64,000 nt of DNA, taken from Streptomyces endophytica (GTDB taxonomy: Bacteria > Actinomycetota > Actinomycetes > Streptomycetales > Streptomycetaceae). How positions within the stretch are numbered: the stretch's first letter is position 1; each line of letters opens with the position of its first letter. The stretch is from assembly GCF_026153355.1 (NCBI RefSeq), contig NZ_CP110636.1, positions 5,704,001 to 5,768,000 of the forward strand. The letters run 5' to 3'. Below, one piece after another: positions 26,215 through 34,857 of the stretch. A program made the translations under genes and the position numbers. Below the pieces are notes generated by a model that was not told where the DNA came from, did no database searches, and worked only from the letters and a program-made list of their open reading frames with translations.

Positions 26215-27600
26215 GTGCAGAGCACAGAGGCCGTGGCGGGGGTCGTCGACGAGACGGCCGCCCGGCGCCGCGAGCAACGCGGCTGGTACTGGTACGACTG
26301 GGCGAACAGCGTCTACTCGACGAGCGTGCTCACGGTCTTCCTCGGCCCGTACCTGACGTCGGTGGCCAAGGCCGCGGCCGACCCGCACGGCTTCGTGCAC
26401 CCGCTGGGCGTCCCGGTGCGCGCCGGCTCCTTCTACGCGTACACGGTGTCGGTGTCGCTGCTGCTGTCCGTACTGGTCATGCCGCTGGCCGGGGCGCTGG
26501 CCGACCGGACCGGCCGCAAGAAGCCGCTGCTGGGCGCCTGCGCGTACACCGGCGCCGCGGCGACGACCGGGATGTTCTTCCTGGGCGGTGACCGCTATCT
26601 ACTGGGCGGGGCGCTGCTGGTCGTCGCGAACGTCGGCTTCGTGGTGTCGTCGATGCTGTACAACTCCTTCCTGCCGCAGATCGCGACGCCCGCCGAACGG
26701 GACGCGGTGTCCTCGCGGGGCTGGGCGTTCGGCTACGCCTCCGGGGCACTGGTCCTCGTCGCCGACCTCGTCCTCTACGGGGCGCACGATTCCTTCGGCG
26801 TCTCCGAGGGCACCGCGGTGCGCATCTGCCTGGCGTCGGCCGGGCTGTGGTGGGGCGCGTTCTCGCTGATCCCGCTGCGGCGCCTGCGCGACCGGCGGGC
26901 GGCGGCCGCCGGCTCCGGCGCCGGGCCCGCCGGCGCGGAGACGGGCGGCGGTCCGCTAGGGCAGGGCTGGCACCAGCTCCGGGAAACGCTGCGCGACATG
27001 CGCCGCCACCCGCTCACCCTGTCGTTCCTGCTGGCCTATCTCATCTACAACGACGGCGTGCAGACGGTGATCACCCAGGCGTCGGTCTACGGCTCCGAGG
27101 AGCTCGGGCTGGACCAGACCACGCTGATCATGGCCGTCCTCCTGGTGCAGGTGCTGGCCGCGGCGGGCGCCCTGCTGATGGGCCGGCTGGCCCGGCGTCA
27201 CGGTGCCCGGCGGACGATCCTGGGCTCGCTGGCGGCCTGGACGCTGACGGTCACGGCCGGCTGCTTCCTGCCCGCGCGGGCGCCGGTGTGGTTCTTCGCG
27301 CTGGCCGCCGGCATCGGGCTGGTCCTGGGCGGCAGCCAGGCGCTGTCCCGGTCGCTGTTCTCGCATCTGGTCCCGCGCGGCAAGGAGGCGGAGTACTTTT
27401 CCGCGTACGAGATGAGCGACCGCGGGGTGAGCTGGCTGGGGCCGCTGGTGTTCGGGGTGGCCTACCAGCTGTCGGGGAGCTACCGGGCCGCGATCGTGTC
27501 CCTGGCGGCCTTCTTCGTGATCGGGTTCGTCCTGCTGGCGAGGGTGCCGGTGGGGCGGGCGATCGCGGCGGCCGGGAACCCGGTACCTGACCGGATTTAG
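26215..27600 (+). CDS. MFS transporter, UMF1/Atg22-like
   Basis: A 461-residue protein with about 12 membrane segments. The N-terminal RREQRGWYWYDWANSVYSTS is the diagnostic UMF1/Atg22-like sequence, then VLTVFLGPYL. Members resemble the yeast vacuolar amino-acid exporter Atg22. The bacterial substrate is unknown. The GTG at 26215 (VQSTEAVAGVVDETAARRRE) was chosen because family proteins begin about here. The preceding G-run is unusually close to it, so a GTG at 26233 is possible. The same frame is open upstream into the glycerophosphodiesterase domain. Confidence 0.87.
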   Translation: MQSTEAVAGVVDETAARRREQRGWYWYDWANSVYSTSVLTVFLGPYLTSVAKAAADPHGFVHPLGVPVRAGSFYAYTVSVSLLLSVLVMPLAGALADRTGRKKPLLGACAYTGAAATTGMFFLGGDRYLLGGALLVVANVGFVVSSMLYNSFLPQIATPAERDAVSSRGWAFGYASGALVLVADLVLYGAHDSFGVSEGTAVRICLASAGLWWGAFSLIPLRRLRDRRAAAAGSGAGPAGAETGGGPLGQGWHQLRETLRDMRRHPLTLSFLLAYLIYNDGVQTVITQASVYGSEELGLDQTTLIMAVLLVQVLAAAGALLMGRLARRHGARRTILGSLAAWTLTVTAGCFLPARAPVWFFALAAGIGLVLGGSQALSRSLFSHLVPRGKEAEYFSAYEMSDRGVSWLGPLVFGVAYQLSGSYRAAIVSLAAFFVIGFVLLARVPVGRAIAAAGNPVPDRI

Positions 27601-27771
27601 CCCCAGGGCGCGCGGGCCGGTAGTATACGCCTTTGGCTCACCAGGCGGACCGTTACTGCGCGCTCAAGCATGGAAGGCGCTGGGTGACATCTGCTGCCAG
27701 ATGTGACAAACCGGGCGCCGGTGGGTACAACAAGGGGCGGCACGACGGGCGACGCACATGTCCCGATTACG

Positions 27772-27797
27772 GGAATCTTCACCGCCGACCGGACGTT
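27772..27797 (+). promoter_or_regulatory. Sigma-R type promoter of rbpA
   Basis: GGAAT (27772-27776), exactly 18 nt, then GTT (27795-27797). This is the consensus recognised by the thiol-oxidative-stress sigma factor SigR in Streptomyces, in which rbpA is a known SigR target. Transcription should start near 27804. Confidence 0.85.
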
Positions 27798-27858
27798 GAC
27801 CGGATGACGACGACAGCGACACCTGTCCTGTGGGCGACAAGCCCGGGAGGCACGATTC

Positions 27859-28236
27859 ATGAGTGAGCGAGCTCTCCGCGGCACGCGCCTCGTGGTGACC
27901 AGCTACGAGACCGACCGCGGCATCGACCTGGCCCCGCGCCAGGCGGTGGAGTACGCATGCCAGAACGGACATCGATTCGAGATGCCGTTCTCGGTCGAGG
28001 CCGAGATTCCGCCGGAGTGGGAGTGCAAGGTATGCGGTGCGCCCTCGCTTCTGGTGGATGGCGACGGCCCTGAGGAGAAGAAGGGTAAGCCCGCGCGTAC
28101 GCACTGGGACATGCTCATGGAGCGGCGCACCCGCGAGGAGCTGGAGGAAGTGCTGGCCGAACGGCTGGCGGTCCTTCGCTCCGGCACCATGAACATCGCC
28201 GTGCATCCGCGCGACAGCAACCGCAAGTCCGCCTGA
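27859..28236 (+). CDS. rbpA: RNA polymerase-binding protein RbpA
   Basis: A 125-residue protein (MSERALRGTRLVVTSYETDR) that binds sigma HrdB and the RNA polymerase core and stabilises open complexes. YACQNGHRFEMPFSVEAEIP, then WECKVCGAP, is the core zinc-ribbon-like domain, and the C-terminal THWDMLMERRTREELEEVL is the sigma-interacting region. GGGAGG precedes the ATG. The 258-bp gap upstream contains the sigma-R promoter and a small perfect inverted repeat, ACATCTG-CTGC-CAGATGT (27687-27704), of unknown role. Followed by a strong terminator. Confidence 0.97.
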   Translation: MSERALRGTRLVVTSYETDRGIDLAPRQAVEYACQNGHRFEMPFSVEAEIPPEWECKVCGAPSLLVDGDGPEEKKGKPARTHWDMLMERRTREELEEVLAERLAVLRSGTMNIAVHPRDSNRKSA

Positions 28237-28267
28237 CGGCACGACCTGCGGCGCAACACCAGCGCGT

Positions 28268-28309
28268 AAGGGCCGGGGCCACTGCACCTGTGCAGTGGCC
28301 CCGGCCCTT
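28268..28309. terminator. Strong bidirectional terminator between rbpA and fxsA
   Basis: Perfect 19-bp arms (28268-28286 and 28291-28309) around a 4-nt loop CCTG. The core is GGCCGGGGCCACTGCA with its complement. Confidence 0.92.
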
Positions 28310-28395
28310 GGCGTGTCCGACGTGCGGCCGCCGCATGTCCGGCGTGCGCCGCCCGGCTCCTCAGCCGGTCAGCGGCGGGTCCTGGCGGCGCGGGG

Positions 28396-28438
28396 GTGGG
28401 GGCACCTCCCTGCTCCTCCTTAAGAGCTTGGGGGAGGC
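28396..28438. repeat. Short palindromic repeat, copy 1 (fused to the fxsA 3' end)
   Basis: A 43-bp element beginning GGTGGGGGCACCTCCCTGCTC and ending GAGCTTGGGGGAGG. It shares both ends and the CCTGCTC/GAGC centre with the 45-bp copy at 36191-36235 and can fold back on itself. Here it supplies the last five residues (PPPSS) and the TAA stop of fxsA. I recall similar elements being numerous in several Streptomyces genomes. Confidence 0.75.
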
Positions 28439-28980
28439 TCGTCGTCGCGGATCACCTCGCCCTGGACGACCTTGCCGTCCGGCCGGTGCATCCGGGCCTG
28501 CTGGAAGGCGTCACCGAACGACCCCGGAGCGTAGGCGACCGGCCGGTTCAGCAGCTTCTCGGCCCGCCGCCGGATCAGCCGGCCGGTCGGCGGGAAGAGG
28601 CAGAGCAGCCCGAGGACATCGGAGACCAGCCCGGGGATCATCAGCAGCAGACCGCCGGCCATCGGCAGCGTATTGCCGCCGCCCCGGCGGTCGTCGTCCG
28701 GCGACGCCGGCGGCGCGGCGGCCGGATCGGCGCCCGACCGGAGACCCTCGGTGAGGTTCTGCCAGGCGCGGCGGCCGGCCCGCTTGATCACGTACCCGCC
28801 GACGATCACCCCGGCGACCAGCAGCAGGAAGACGGTCAGGCCGTTGGTGGCCCCGGCGACCAGGGTCAGCAGCCAGATCTCCAGCACCATCCAGGCCGCG
28901 ATGCCCAAGGGGGCGAACCTGCGGGTGCGCGAGCGCTGGGGCGGGCGGGGACCGGGCGGGGGCGTGGCTCCGAACGTCAT
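28420..28980 (-). CDS. fxsA: FxsA family membrane protein
   Basis: A 186-residue membrane protein. The N-terminus RRFAPLGIAAWMVLEIWLLT and the segments LTVFLLLVAGVIVGGYVIKR and MAGGLLLMIPGLVSDVLGLL are the FxsA domain. In E. coli FxsA alleviates exclusion of phage T7. Its cellular role in actinomycetes is unclear. The C-terminal tail DDEPPPSS and the stop lie inside a short palindromic repeat, so the native end may have been replaced. Transcribed away from ppm1 on the same strand. Confidence 0.85.
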   Translation of the reverse strand: MTFGATPPPGPRPPQRSRTRRFAPLGIAAWMVLEIWLLTLVAGATNGLTVFLLLVAGVIVGGYVIKRAGRRAWQNLTEGLRSGADPAAAPPASPDDDRRGGGNTLPMAGGLLLMIPGLVSDVLGLLCLFPPTGRLIRRRAEKLLNRPVAYAPGSFGDAFQQARMHRPDGKVVQGEVIRDDEPPPSS

Positions 28981-29061
28981 GCCTCAAGTGTGCCTGGCGT
29001 GCCCCGCCGGACCGCCCGTGGGTGACGGGAACGGATCACGTACGGGCCGCGGGCACCGAGG

Positions 29062-29817
29062 TCAGCGGCCGCGGAGCTTGTCCAGCCGGGAGCCGACGCC
29101 CCAGGCCGTCACCCGCCACAGCGCCTCGACGACGATGTCCCGGCTCATCTTGCTGTCGCCGTGCTCCCGTTCGACGAAGGTGATCGGCACCTCGACGACG
29201 TGGTAGCCGGCCTGTACCGCGCGCCGGGCGAGGTCGACCTGGAAGCAGTAGCCCTGGGAGGCCACTTCGTCGAGCCCGAGCCCCTGGAGGGTCTCCGCGC
29301 GGAAGGCGCGGTAGCCGCCGGTGATGTCGCGCAGCGGCAGGTCCAGCGCCAGCCGGGAGTACGTGCTGCCGCCACGGGAGATGAACTGGCGGTACTTGGG
29401 CCAGTTGACGGTCCGGCCGCCGGGCACCCAGCGGGAGCCGAGGACCAGATCGGCGCCCTTGAGGGCGGTCAGCAGCCGGGGCAGTTCCTCGGGCTGGTGC
29501 GAGCCGTCGGCGTCCATCTCGACGAGCACGCCGTAGCCCTTGTCGATGCCCCACCGGAAGCCCGCCAGATAGGCGGCGCCGAGGCCTTCCTTGCCCTTGC
29601 GGTGCAGGACGTGCACCTGGTCGTCCTCGGCGGCCAGTTCGTCGGCCAGCTTGCCGGTCCCGTCCGGGCTGTTGTCGTCCGCGACGAGGACGTGCGCCTC
29701 GGGGACGGCGGCCCGCACCCGCGAGACGACCGGCTTGATGTTCTCCGCCTCGTTGTACGTCGGGATGATCACCAAGGTGGTGCCGAGCGGACCGTACCGC
29801 CGCTGACCGTCTGTCAC
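29062..29817 (-). CDS. ppm1: Polyprenol monophosphomannose synthase (GT2)
   Basis: A 251-residue GT2 glycosyltransferase. VIIPTYNEAENI is the N-terminal signature, VADDNSPDGTG and VLVEMDADGSHQPEELPRLL contain the DxD-type metal site, and GGYRAFRAETL is typical of dolichol-phosphate-mannose synthases. It transfers mannose from GDP-mannose to polyprenyl phosphate, the donor for protein O-mannosylation in Streptomyces. No C-terminal membrane anchor is present, as in the split mycobacterial and Streptomyces forms. Start GTG 29817 overlaps the lnt stop (GTGA), so it is co-translated with lnt. Confidence 0.93.
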   Translation of the reverse strand: MTDGQRRYGPLGTTLVIIPTYNEAENIKPVVSRVRAAVPEAHVLVADDNSPDGTGKLADELAAEDDQVHVLHRKGKEGLGAAYLAGFRWGIDKGYGVLVEMDADGSHQPEELPRLLTALKGADLVLGSRWVPGGRTVNWPKYRQFISRGGSTYSRLALDLPLRDITGGYRAFRAETLQGLGLDEVASQGYCFQVDLARRAVQAGYHVVEVPITFVEREHGDSKMSRDIVVEALWRVTAWGVGSRLDKLRGR

Positions 29818-31493
29818 TGCTGCCCCTTCTCGTCCTTCGTACGCCCGCGCCGGCCGCCGATCACCGCGGCGGCACAGGACAGAAGGCCCACGATAGCGAG
29901 CGCCCATTCAGGTGCGGCGCCGACGCGGTCGGCGAGCGTCGTTTCGTTCCGCAGAGGTATGCGGGCGGAGACCACGCCCTGGGTGAATTCCGGAATCCGG
30001 TGGGTGACCGTGCCGTCCGGAGCGACCACCGCGCTGATGCCGCTGGTGGCCGCGGTGACCACCGCGCGGCCGTGCTCGACGGCGCGCAGCTTGGACATCG
30101 CCAGCTGCTGCTCGGGCTGGCCGGTGCGCCCGTAGGTGGCGTTGTTGGTCTGGATGACCAGGGCCCGGGCGCCGGCACCGACGGTGTCGTGCACGATCTC
30201 GTCGTAGGCGACCTCGAAGCAGATGACGTCGCCGAGCTTGGCGGGGCCGACCTGCAGCAGACCGGTGTGGTCACCGGGGTAGAAGTCGCGGGGCACCCGC
30301 TGGAAACGCGTGATGATCTTGCTGAGCTGCTCCCGGAACGGTACGTACTCGCCGAACGGCACCGGGTGCTGCTTGGTGTACGAGGCGCCCGGCCCCTTCT
30401 TCGGGTCCCAGACGATGCCCTCGTTGAAGACGTAGCCCTTCTTGGAGGGATGGTCCACGAGGGCGCCGACGAGCACCGGCACCCCGATCGCCTTGACCGC
30501 CTCGTCGATCCGGTCGTACGCCTGCGGGTACTGGAACGGGTCGAGGTCGGAGGAGTTCTCCGGCCAGATGACCAGGTCGGGCTTCTTGGCGCGGCCGGCC
30601 TTGATGTCGGCGGCGAGCTTCTCGGTGGCCGTGGCGTGGTTGTCGAGGATCTTCATGGGACGGCCCAGGAAGTCCATTCCGGCCTGCTGCACGTTGCCCT
30701 GGACCACGGCGATGTCGACGGTGTCGTCGGCCTTCGTCGGAACCGGTACCAGCACCCCGGCCGCGGTGACCGCGGCAGCCAGCCCGAACGCCTCCAGCGC
30801 CGGCACCGCCCGGCGCACCGAGCCGTTGCCGCGCAGGCCCCACAGGAGGGCGACGCAGGCCGCCAGCAGCGTGCCGGCCAGCGCGACCGCGAAGGTCACC
30901 AGCGGGGCGCCGCCGACCGCGGCGAGCGGGGTGAACGGCGAGCCGGTGTTGGCGAAGGCCAGCCGGCCCCACGGGAAGCCGCCGAATGGCAGCCGGTCGC
31001 GGGCCCATTCCTCGGCGACCCACAGGCAGGCGCCCCACAGCGGCCAGGCCGGCAGCCGGGAGGTGAGCGCGAGCCCGGCGCCGAGCAGCGCCACGAAGAG
31101 CGTCTCGGCGATCGAAAGGCCCACCACCGCGTCCCAGCCGACGACGTGCAGCCACTTGAGCAGGATCAGGAAGAACGGCAGGCCGAAGGCGAGGCCGGTC
31201 CAGGCGCCCTGCCGGGCGGTCCGGCCGCGGGTCAGCAGGGCCAGCGCGGCCACCGCCAGCGGCGACAGCGGCCACAGGTCGTACGGCGGGAAGGCCAGGC
31301 CCAGTGCGACACCGGAGACGACCGTGAGACCGGTGCGCAGCGCCTCCCGGCGCACCAGGGAGAGCAGGCGGCGGGCCCGTCCCGGGCGTACGGAGGCGAC
31401 CGGGGCGTCGGTAGCGACGGGCGGCGCCGCGCCGCCGGGCGAAAGGCCGCGCACGGCTTCTTGGGTGGTGTCGGAACCCGACGGCACGGTCAC
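29814..31493 (-). CDS. lnt: Apolipoprotein N-acyltransferase
   Basis: A 559-residue membrane enzyme that adds the third acyl chain to lipoproteins. There are multiple membrane segments in residues 50-260, then a nitrilase-like domain with the catalytic triad Glu312 (VIWPENSSD), Lys374 (SYTKQHPVPFGEY) and Cys425 (DVICFEVAYDE). A final membrane segment is near the C-terminus. Directly upstream of, and overlapping, ppm1, the conserved actinobacterial pairing that is a single fused gene in some mycobacteria. Confidence 0.94.
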   Translation of the reverse strand: MTVPSGSDTTQEAVRGLSPGGAAPPVATDAPVASVRPGRARRLLSLVRREALRTGLTVVSGVALGLAFPPYDLWPLSPLAVAALALLTRGRTARQGAWTGLAFGLPFFLILLKWLHVVGWDAVVGLSIAETLFVALLGAGLALTSRLPAWPLWGACLWVAEEWARDRLPFGGFPWGRLAFANTGSPFTPLAAVGGAPLVTFAVALAGTLLAACVALLWGLRGNGSVRRAVPALEAFGLAAAVTAAGVLVPVPTKADDTVDIAVVQGNVQQAGMDFLGRPMKILDNHATATEKLAADIKAGRAKKPDLVIWPENSSDLDPFQYPQAYDRIDEAVKAIGVPVLVGALVDHPSKKGYVFNEGIVWDPKKGPGASYTKQHPVPFGEYVPFREQLSKIITRFQRVPRDFYPGDHTGLLQVGPAKLGDVICFEVAYDEIVHDTVGAGARALVIQTNNATYGRTGQPEQQLAMSKLRAVEHGRAVVTAATSGISAVVAPDGTVTHRIPEFTQGVVSARIPLRNETTLADRVGAAPEWALAIVGLLSCAAAVIGGRRGRTKDEKGQQ

Positions 31494-31997
31494 GGGCCTT
31501 CCTGCAGCAGGTCATGCGTATGTGAGGTGACCGTACATCGGATGACCGGAATCGTGGGTCCGGGGTGCGCAGAAGGTGAAGAACGCGGGAGAGGGTGCGG
31601 ATAGGGGCCCGGGCGCCCTTCGGGCCGACCTGGGACCCGCTGGCTGCGGGTCGACCGAGAGCCGTTGTCTACTGAGCGTCCGGGCCCCACCCGGGTCGCA
31701 CCTGCCGACCAGCCGAAACCCTCCGTCGCCCCGTACCGCTGGTGCTGGACCTGGCTCCCAGTGGCGGTGTGCCGCGGCGCACCGCCCCATGGCCCAGCTG
31801 CGTTCGACGACTGCGCGGAGGTCTCCCGGTCGGACGTCCTGTGGTGGACTCGGCCGAACCTACCGGCCGCCGACCGCCTGCTGTCAACAGGTGCTCCGCC
31901 TGCGTCGTTTTCGCGTCGTCCCAGGTCAGCAACGAGCGGCCCCTGGTGGGGCGAGTAGCGGCAAGCACGGGCCGCGAAGGGACCTGCCCGCCCGATG
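31494..31997. other. 504-bp intergenic region with no recognised gene
   Basis: It lies upstream of lnt and downstream of the amidohydrolase gene. The frames crossing it lack typical third-position GC bias, a ribosome site or a known domain. One perfect short hairpin, GACCCGC-TGGCT-GCGGGTC (31634-31652), is present near the lnt side. It could hold the lnt promoter, a small RNA or gene debris. Confidence 0.4.
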
Positions 31998-33638
31998 TCA
32001 CTCGTTCGGCGGCCCGAAGACCGTGCGCCCGCCGACGACCGTCCGCAGGCACACCGGAAGGTCCCGGCCCGGCGTGAGATCGGGCAGGCCGGGGGTGCCC
32101 GAGCGGGGGTCGGTGGACCAGCGCTCCACCCGCTCGTCGGGCGCCTGGACGACCAGGTCGCCGGTGCGCCAGACCGCGTAGTCGGCGGGCGCGCCGGGCA
32201 CCAGGACGCCCGCGTCGTCCCGGCCGACGGCCCGCCAGCCGCCCCGGGTGTGGGCGGTGAAGGCGGCGCGGGCGGAGATGCCGTGGGCGGGGGTGCGGTG
32301 GAAGACCGCGGCGCGCACGGTGCCCCAGGGGTCGAGCGCGGTGACCGGGCTGTCGGAGCCCAGGGCGAGTGGCACACCGGCCTTGAGCAGCGCGGCGTAC
32401 GGGTTGAGGGTGGCGGCCCGCTCGGCGCCGAGGCGGGCGGCGTACATGCCGTCGGGGCCGCCCCAGGCCGCGTCGAAGGCGGGCTGGACGGAGGCGGTGA
32501 GGGCCAGTTCGGCGAAGCCGGCGATGGTGGCCCCGGTGAGCATCTCGGCGTGTTCGACGCGGTGCCGGGCGGCCCGGATCCGGTCCGTTCCCACCCGCTC
32601 GGCGGCGGCCCGTACGCCGTCGGCGACGCTGGTCAGGGCGGCGTCGCCGATGGCGTGGAAGCCGGCCTGCAGTCCGGCCTCGGTGCAGGCGGCGACATGC
32701 GCGGCGACCGCGTCGGCGTCGAGCTGCGCGGTGCCGGTGTGGTCGGAGTCCGCGTACGGGGCGTGCAGATGGGCGGTGTGCGAGCCCAGCGAGCCGTCGG
32801 CGAACAGATCGCCCGCGGCGCCGATCGCGCCGAGCTCGCGGATCCGCTCGGCATCCTTTGCGGATGCGACCGCCTCGGCCCAGTAGCCGACCACGCGGGG
32901 GCCGGTCCCCTGGCGGGCGAGGGCGAGCAGTGCGGTGAAGTCGTCCTCACCGGAGATCTGCGGGCCGGCGCATTCGTGGATGCTGCCGATGCCGAGGGCG
33001 GCGGCCCGGGCCAGTGTGGCGGCCTGCGCCTCGGCGCGCTGGGCGGGGGTGACGGTGGCGAACGCGGCGCGGCGGACCGCGTGGTGGGCGTCGCCGGTCA
33101 GCGGGGCGTCGGCGCGGAACCCCACGCGGTCGCGGATGCCGGGGACCAGGTCCAGCAGGGCGGTGGTGACGACCGCGGAGTGCACGTCGACCCGGGTGAG
33201 GTAGAGCGGCCGGCCGCCGGTGGCGGCGTCCAGTTCGGCGCGGGACGGGGGGCGGCCCTCGGGCCAGGCGCTGGCGTCCCAGCCGTGCCCGAGCAGGATC
33301 CGGTCCGCGGGGCGGGCGTCGGCGTAGGCCCGGACCCGGGCCAGCGCGTCGGACAGCGAGGTGACGCCGAGCAGGTCGAGGCCGGTGAGGGCGAGCCCGG
33401 TGGCCGTGGTGTGCACATGTGCGTCCGTGAACGCCGGGGTGACCAGCGCCCCGTCCAGCCGGACGACCTCGTCGACGCCGTCGGCGAACGAGTCGGCCGC
33501 GCCCTCCTCACCGACCCAGGCGATGCGGTCACCCTCCACGACCATGGCGGTGGCGAAGGGGTCGGCGGGACTGTGCACCTCACCGCCGCGCAGCAGAACG
33601 GTGCGGGGAGAAGCCGGCTCGGGGATGTGCTCGCTCAT
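31998..33638 (-). CDS. Amidohydrolase family protein (YtcJ-like)
   Basis: A 546-residue metal-dependent hydrolase. The HxH pair is in PAFTDAHVHTTATGL, later metal and catalytic regions are FHAIGDAAL and HRVEHAEML, and LALGSDSPVTALDPWGTVRA carries the final Asp. YtcJ-type enzymes resemble exoenzyme regulatory protein AepA and N-substituted formamide deformylase. The true substrate is unknown. It sits 68 bp downstream of the Lrp regulator gene on the same strand and may be in one unit with it. Confidence 0.88.
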   Translation of the reverse strand: MSEHIPEPASPRTVLLRGGEVHSPADPFATAMVVEGDRIAWVGEEGAADSFADGVDEVVRLDGALVTPAFTDAHVHTTATGLALTGLDLLGVTSLSDALARVRAYADARPADRILLGHGWDASAWPEGRPPSRAELDAATGGRPLYLTRVDVHSAVVTTALLDLVPGIRDRVGFRADAPLTGDAHHAVRRAAFATVTPAQRAEAQAATLARAAALGIGSIHECAGPQISGEDDFTALLALARQGTGPRVVGYWAEAVASAKDAERIRELGAIGAAGDLFADGSLGSHTAHLHAPYADSDHTGTAQLDADAVAAHVAACTEAGLQAGFHAIGDAALTSVADGVRAAAERVGTDRIRAARHRVEHAEMLTGATIAGFAELALTASVQPAFDAAWGGPDGMYAARLGAERAATLNPYAALLKAGVPLALGSDSPVTALDPWGTVRAAVFHRTPAHGISARAAFTAHTRGGWRAVGRDDAGVLVPGAPADYAVWRTGDLVVQAPDERVERWSTDPRSGTPGLPDLTPGRDLPVCLRTVVGGRTVFGPPNE

Positions 33639-33706
33639 ACCGGACAGTCTGGCCCCTGCGCGGGCACGCTCCGCACGCAGGGGGTGCCCCAGGGTGTGCT
33701 TCCGCC

Positions 33707-34147
33707 TCAGATGCGCGGCGGGCGGGACTCGTACGGGGTGGACAGCACCACGGTGGTGCGGGTCGAGACCCCGGCGAGGCTGCGGATGCGGGTGAGCAGG
33801 TGCTCCAGTTCGAGCGGGGCGGCGACCCGGACCTTGAGGATGTAGTTCTCGTCGCCGGCGACGCTGTGGCAGGCCTCCAGCTCCGGGACCTCGGCCAGCC
33901 GGTCGGCGATGTCGTCGGGGGCGCTGGGGTCGAAGGGTTTGACCGAGATGAAGGCGGTGAGCGGCAGGCCCACGGCTTCCGGGTCCACGATCGCGGCGTA
34001 GCCGCGGATCACACCGCGCTGCTCCAGGCGGCGCACCCGCTGGTGCACCGCCGAGGTGGACAGGCCGGTGGCCTTGCCCAGGTCGGTGTAGCTCATCCGC
34101 CCGTCCTTGACGAGCAGATCCACGATTTGTCGGTCCAACTCCTCCAC
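33707..34147 (-). CDS. Lrp/AsnC family transcriptional regulator
   Basis: A 146-residue protein. HTH: MSYTDLGKATGLSTSAVHQR (about residues 18-37). The RAM ligand-binding domain follows (LTAFISVKPFDP to the C-terminus). It senses an amino acid or related metabolite. The GTG start has TAGGTT six nt upstream (34154-34159) and no ribosome site, indicating a leaderless promoter. Same strand as the amidohydrolase gene downstream, a possible target. Confidence 0.92.
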   Translation of the reverse strand: MEELDRQIVDLLVKDGRMSYTDLGKATGLSTSAVHQRVRRLEQRGVIRGYAAIVDPEAVGLPLTAFISVKPFDPSAPDDIADRLAEVPELEACHSVAGDENYILKVRVAAPLELEHLLTRIRSLAGVSTRTTVVLSTPYESRPPRI

Positions 34148-34364
34148 CCGTTCAACCTACTGTGCGCGGGCGCGTATGCGCATCGCGCGCCGGATCGTGG
34201 ACACCCCCGCGCCCTCTCGTGTGACCAATGCCACATGGGTGAACCCGTGTCCGCGGGGCAGCCGCGATTATGCGCGCGGCATGAAGGGAATTGCTGGTGG
34301 TGGCCAGGATCGCCCGTCAAGGAAGTCAGCGGTCCCCGCGGCCCACCCGAGGGGGATGGACATC

Positions 34365-34781
34365 ATGCGACGCCTTCAGCAGGACTCCGCCGCCGCGAAC
34401 ATCGGCGCCCAGGAGGGCGACAGTTCCGGCCTCACCGGCGACGACGACGCGTACGACGCCTTCGACACCTTTGAGATCTACCGGGTGACCTGCCCCGACT
34501 GCCTGCAGCCGATCGCGCTGCTGGCGGACGAGGACGCCCTTCCCGAGCACGCGCTGTGCCCGACTCCGTGGAACCCGTTCGGACTGACGGTGTGCCAGGG
34601 TTCCGGCCGTCCGGTGGCCGAGGCCCCGGAGACCGAGGACGCGCTGGACGCCCAGGAGCAGGACGCGGCCGTGCTGCTGACCCTGCCGGAGGGCCTGGAC
34701 TGGCGCCGCCAGCCGTTCTCGCACATCGGCGGGCCCGGCACCCGCCCGCTGCGGGTGCCGCGGATGCGCCGCAGCGCCTGA
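34365..34781 (+). CDS. Conserved actinobacterial hypothetical with zinc-ribbon-like cysteines
   Basis: A 138-residue protein. ATG 34365 has GAGGGGGA 8 nt upstream; an ATG at 34356 overlaps that site. The acidic N-terminus is followed by TCPDCLQPIALLADEDALPE, HALCP and LTVCQG, four cysteines that could bind zinc. The C-terminus is short and basic (RVPRMRRSA). I recall it as conserved in Streptomyces without a named function. Divergent from the Lrp gene. A GC-rich hairpin follows. Confidence 0.7.
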   Translation: MRRLQQDSAAANIGAQEGDSSGLTGDDDAYDAFDTFEIYRVTCPDCLQPIALLADEDALPEHALCPTPWNPFGLTVCQGSGRPVAEAPETEDALDAQEQDAAVLLTLPEGLDWRRQPFSHIGGPGTRPLRVPRMRRSA

Positions 34782-34789
34782 CGTCCCGC

Positions 34790-34812
34790 CCGCGGCCGTC
34801 CGTCGGCCGCGG
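34790..34812. terminator. Hairpin terminator
   Basis: Perfect CCGCGGCC and GGCCGCGG arms with a 7-nt loop between convergent genes. Confidence 0.65.
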
Positions 34813-34857
34813 CAGTCCTCGTAGGCGTACGGGGGCCCAGGGCCCGGCCTCAGCGCC

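Noticed and set aside
31576..32181. Possible 201-codon gene upstream of lnt
   Set aside because: No ribosome site, no family features, poor codon bias, and it overlaps the amidohydrolase 3' end on the opposite strand.
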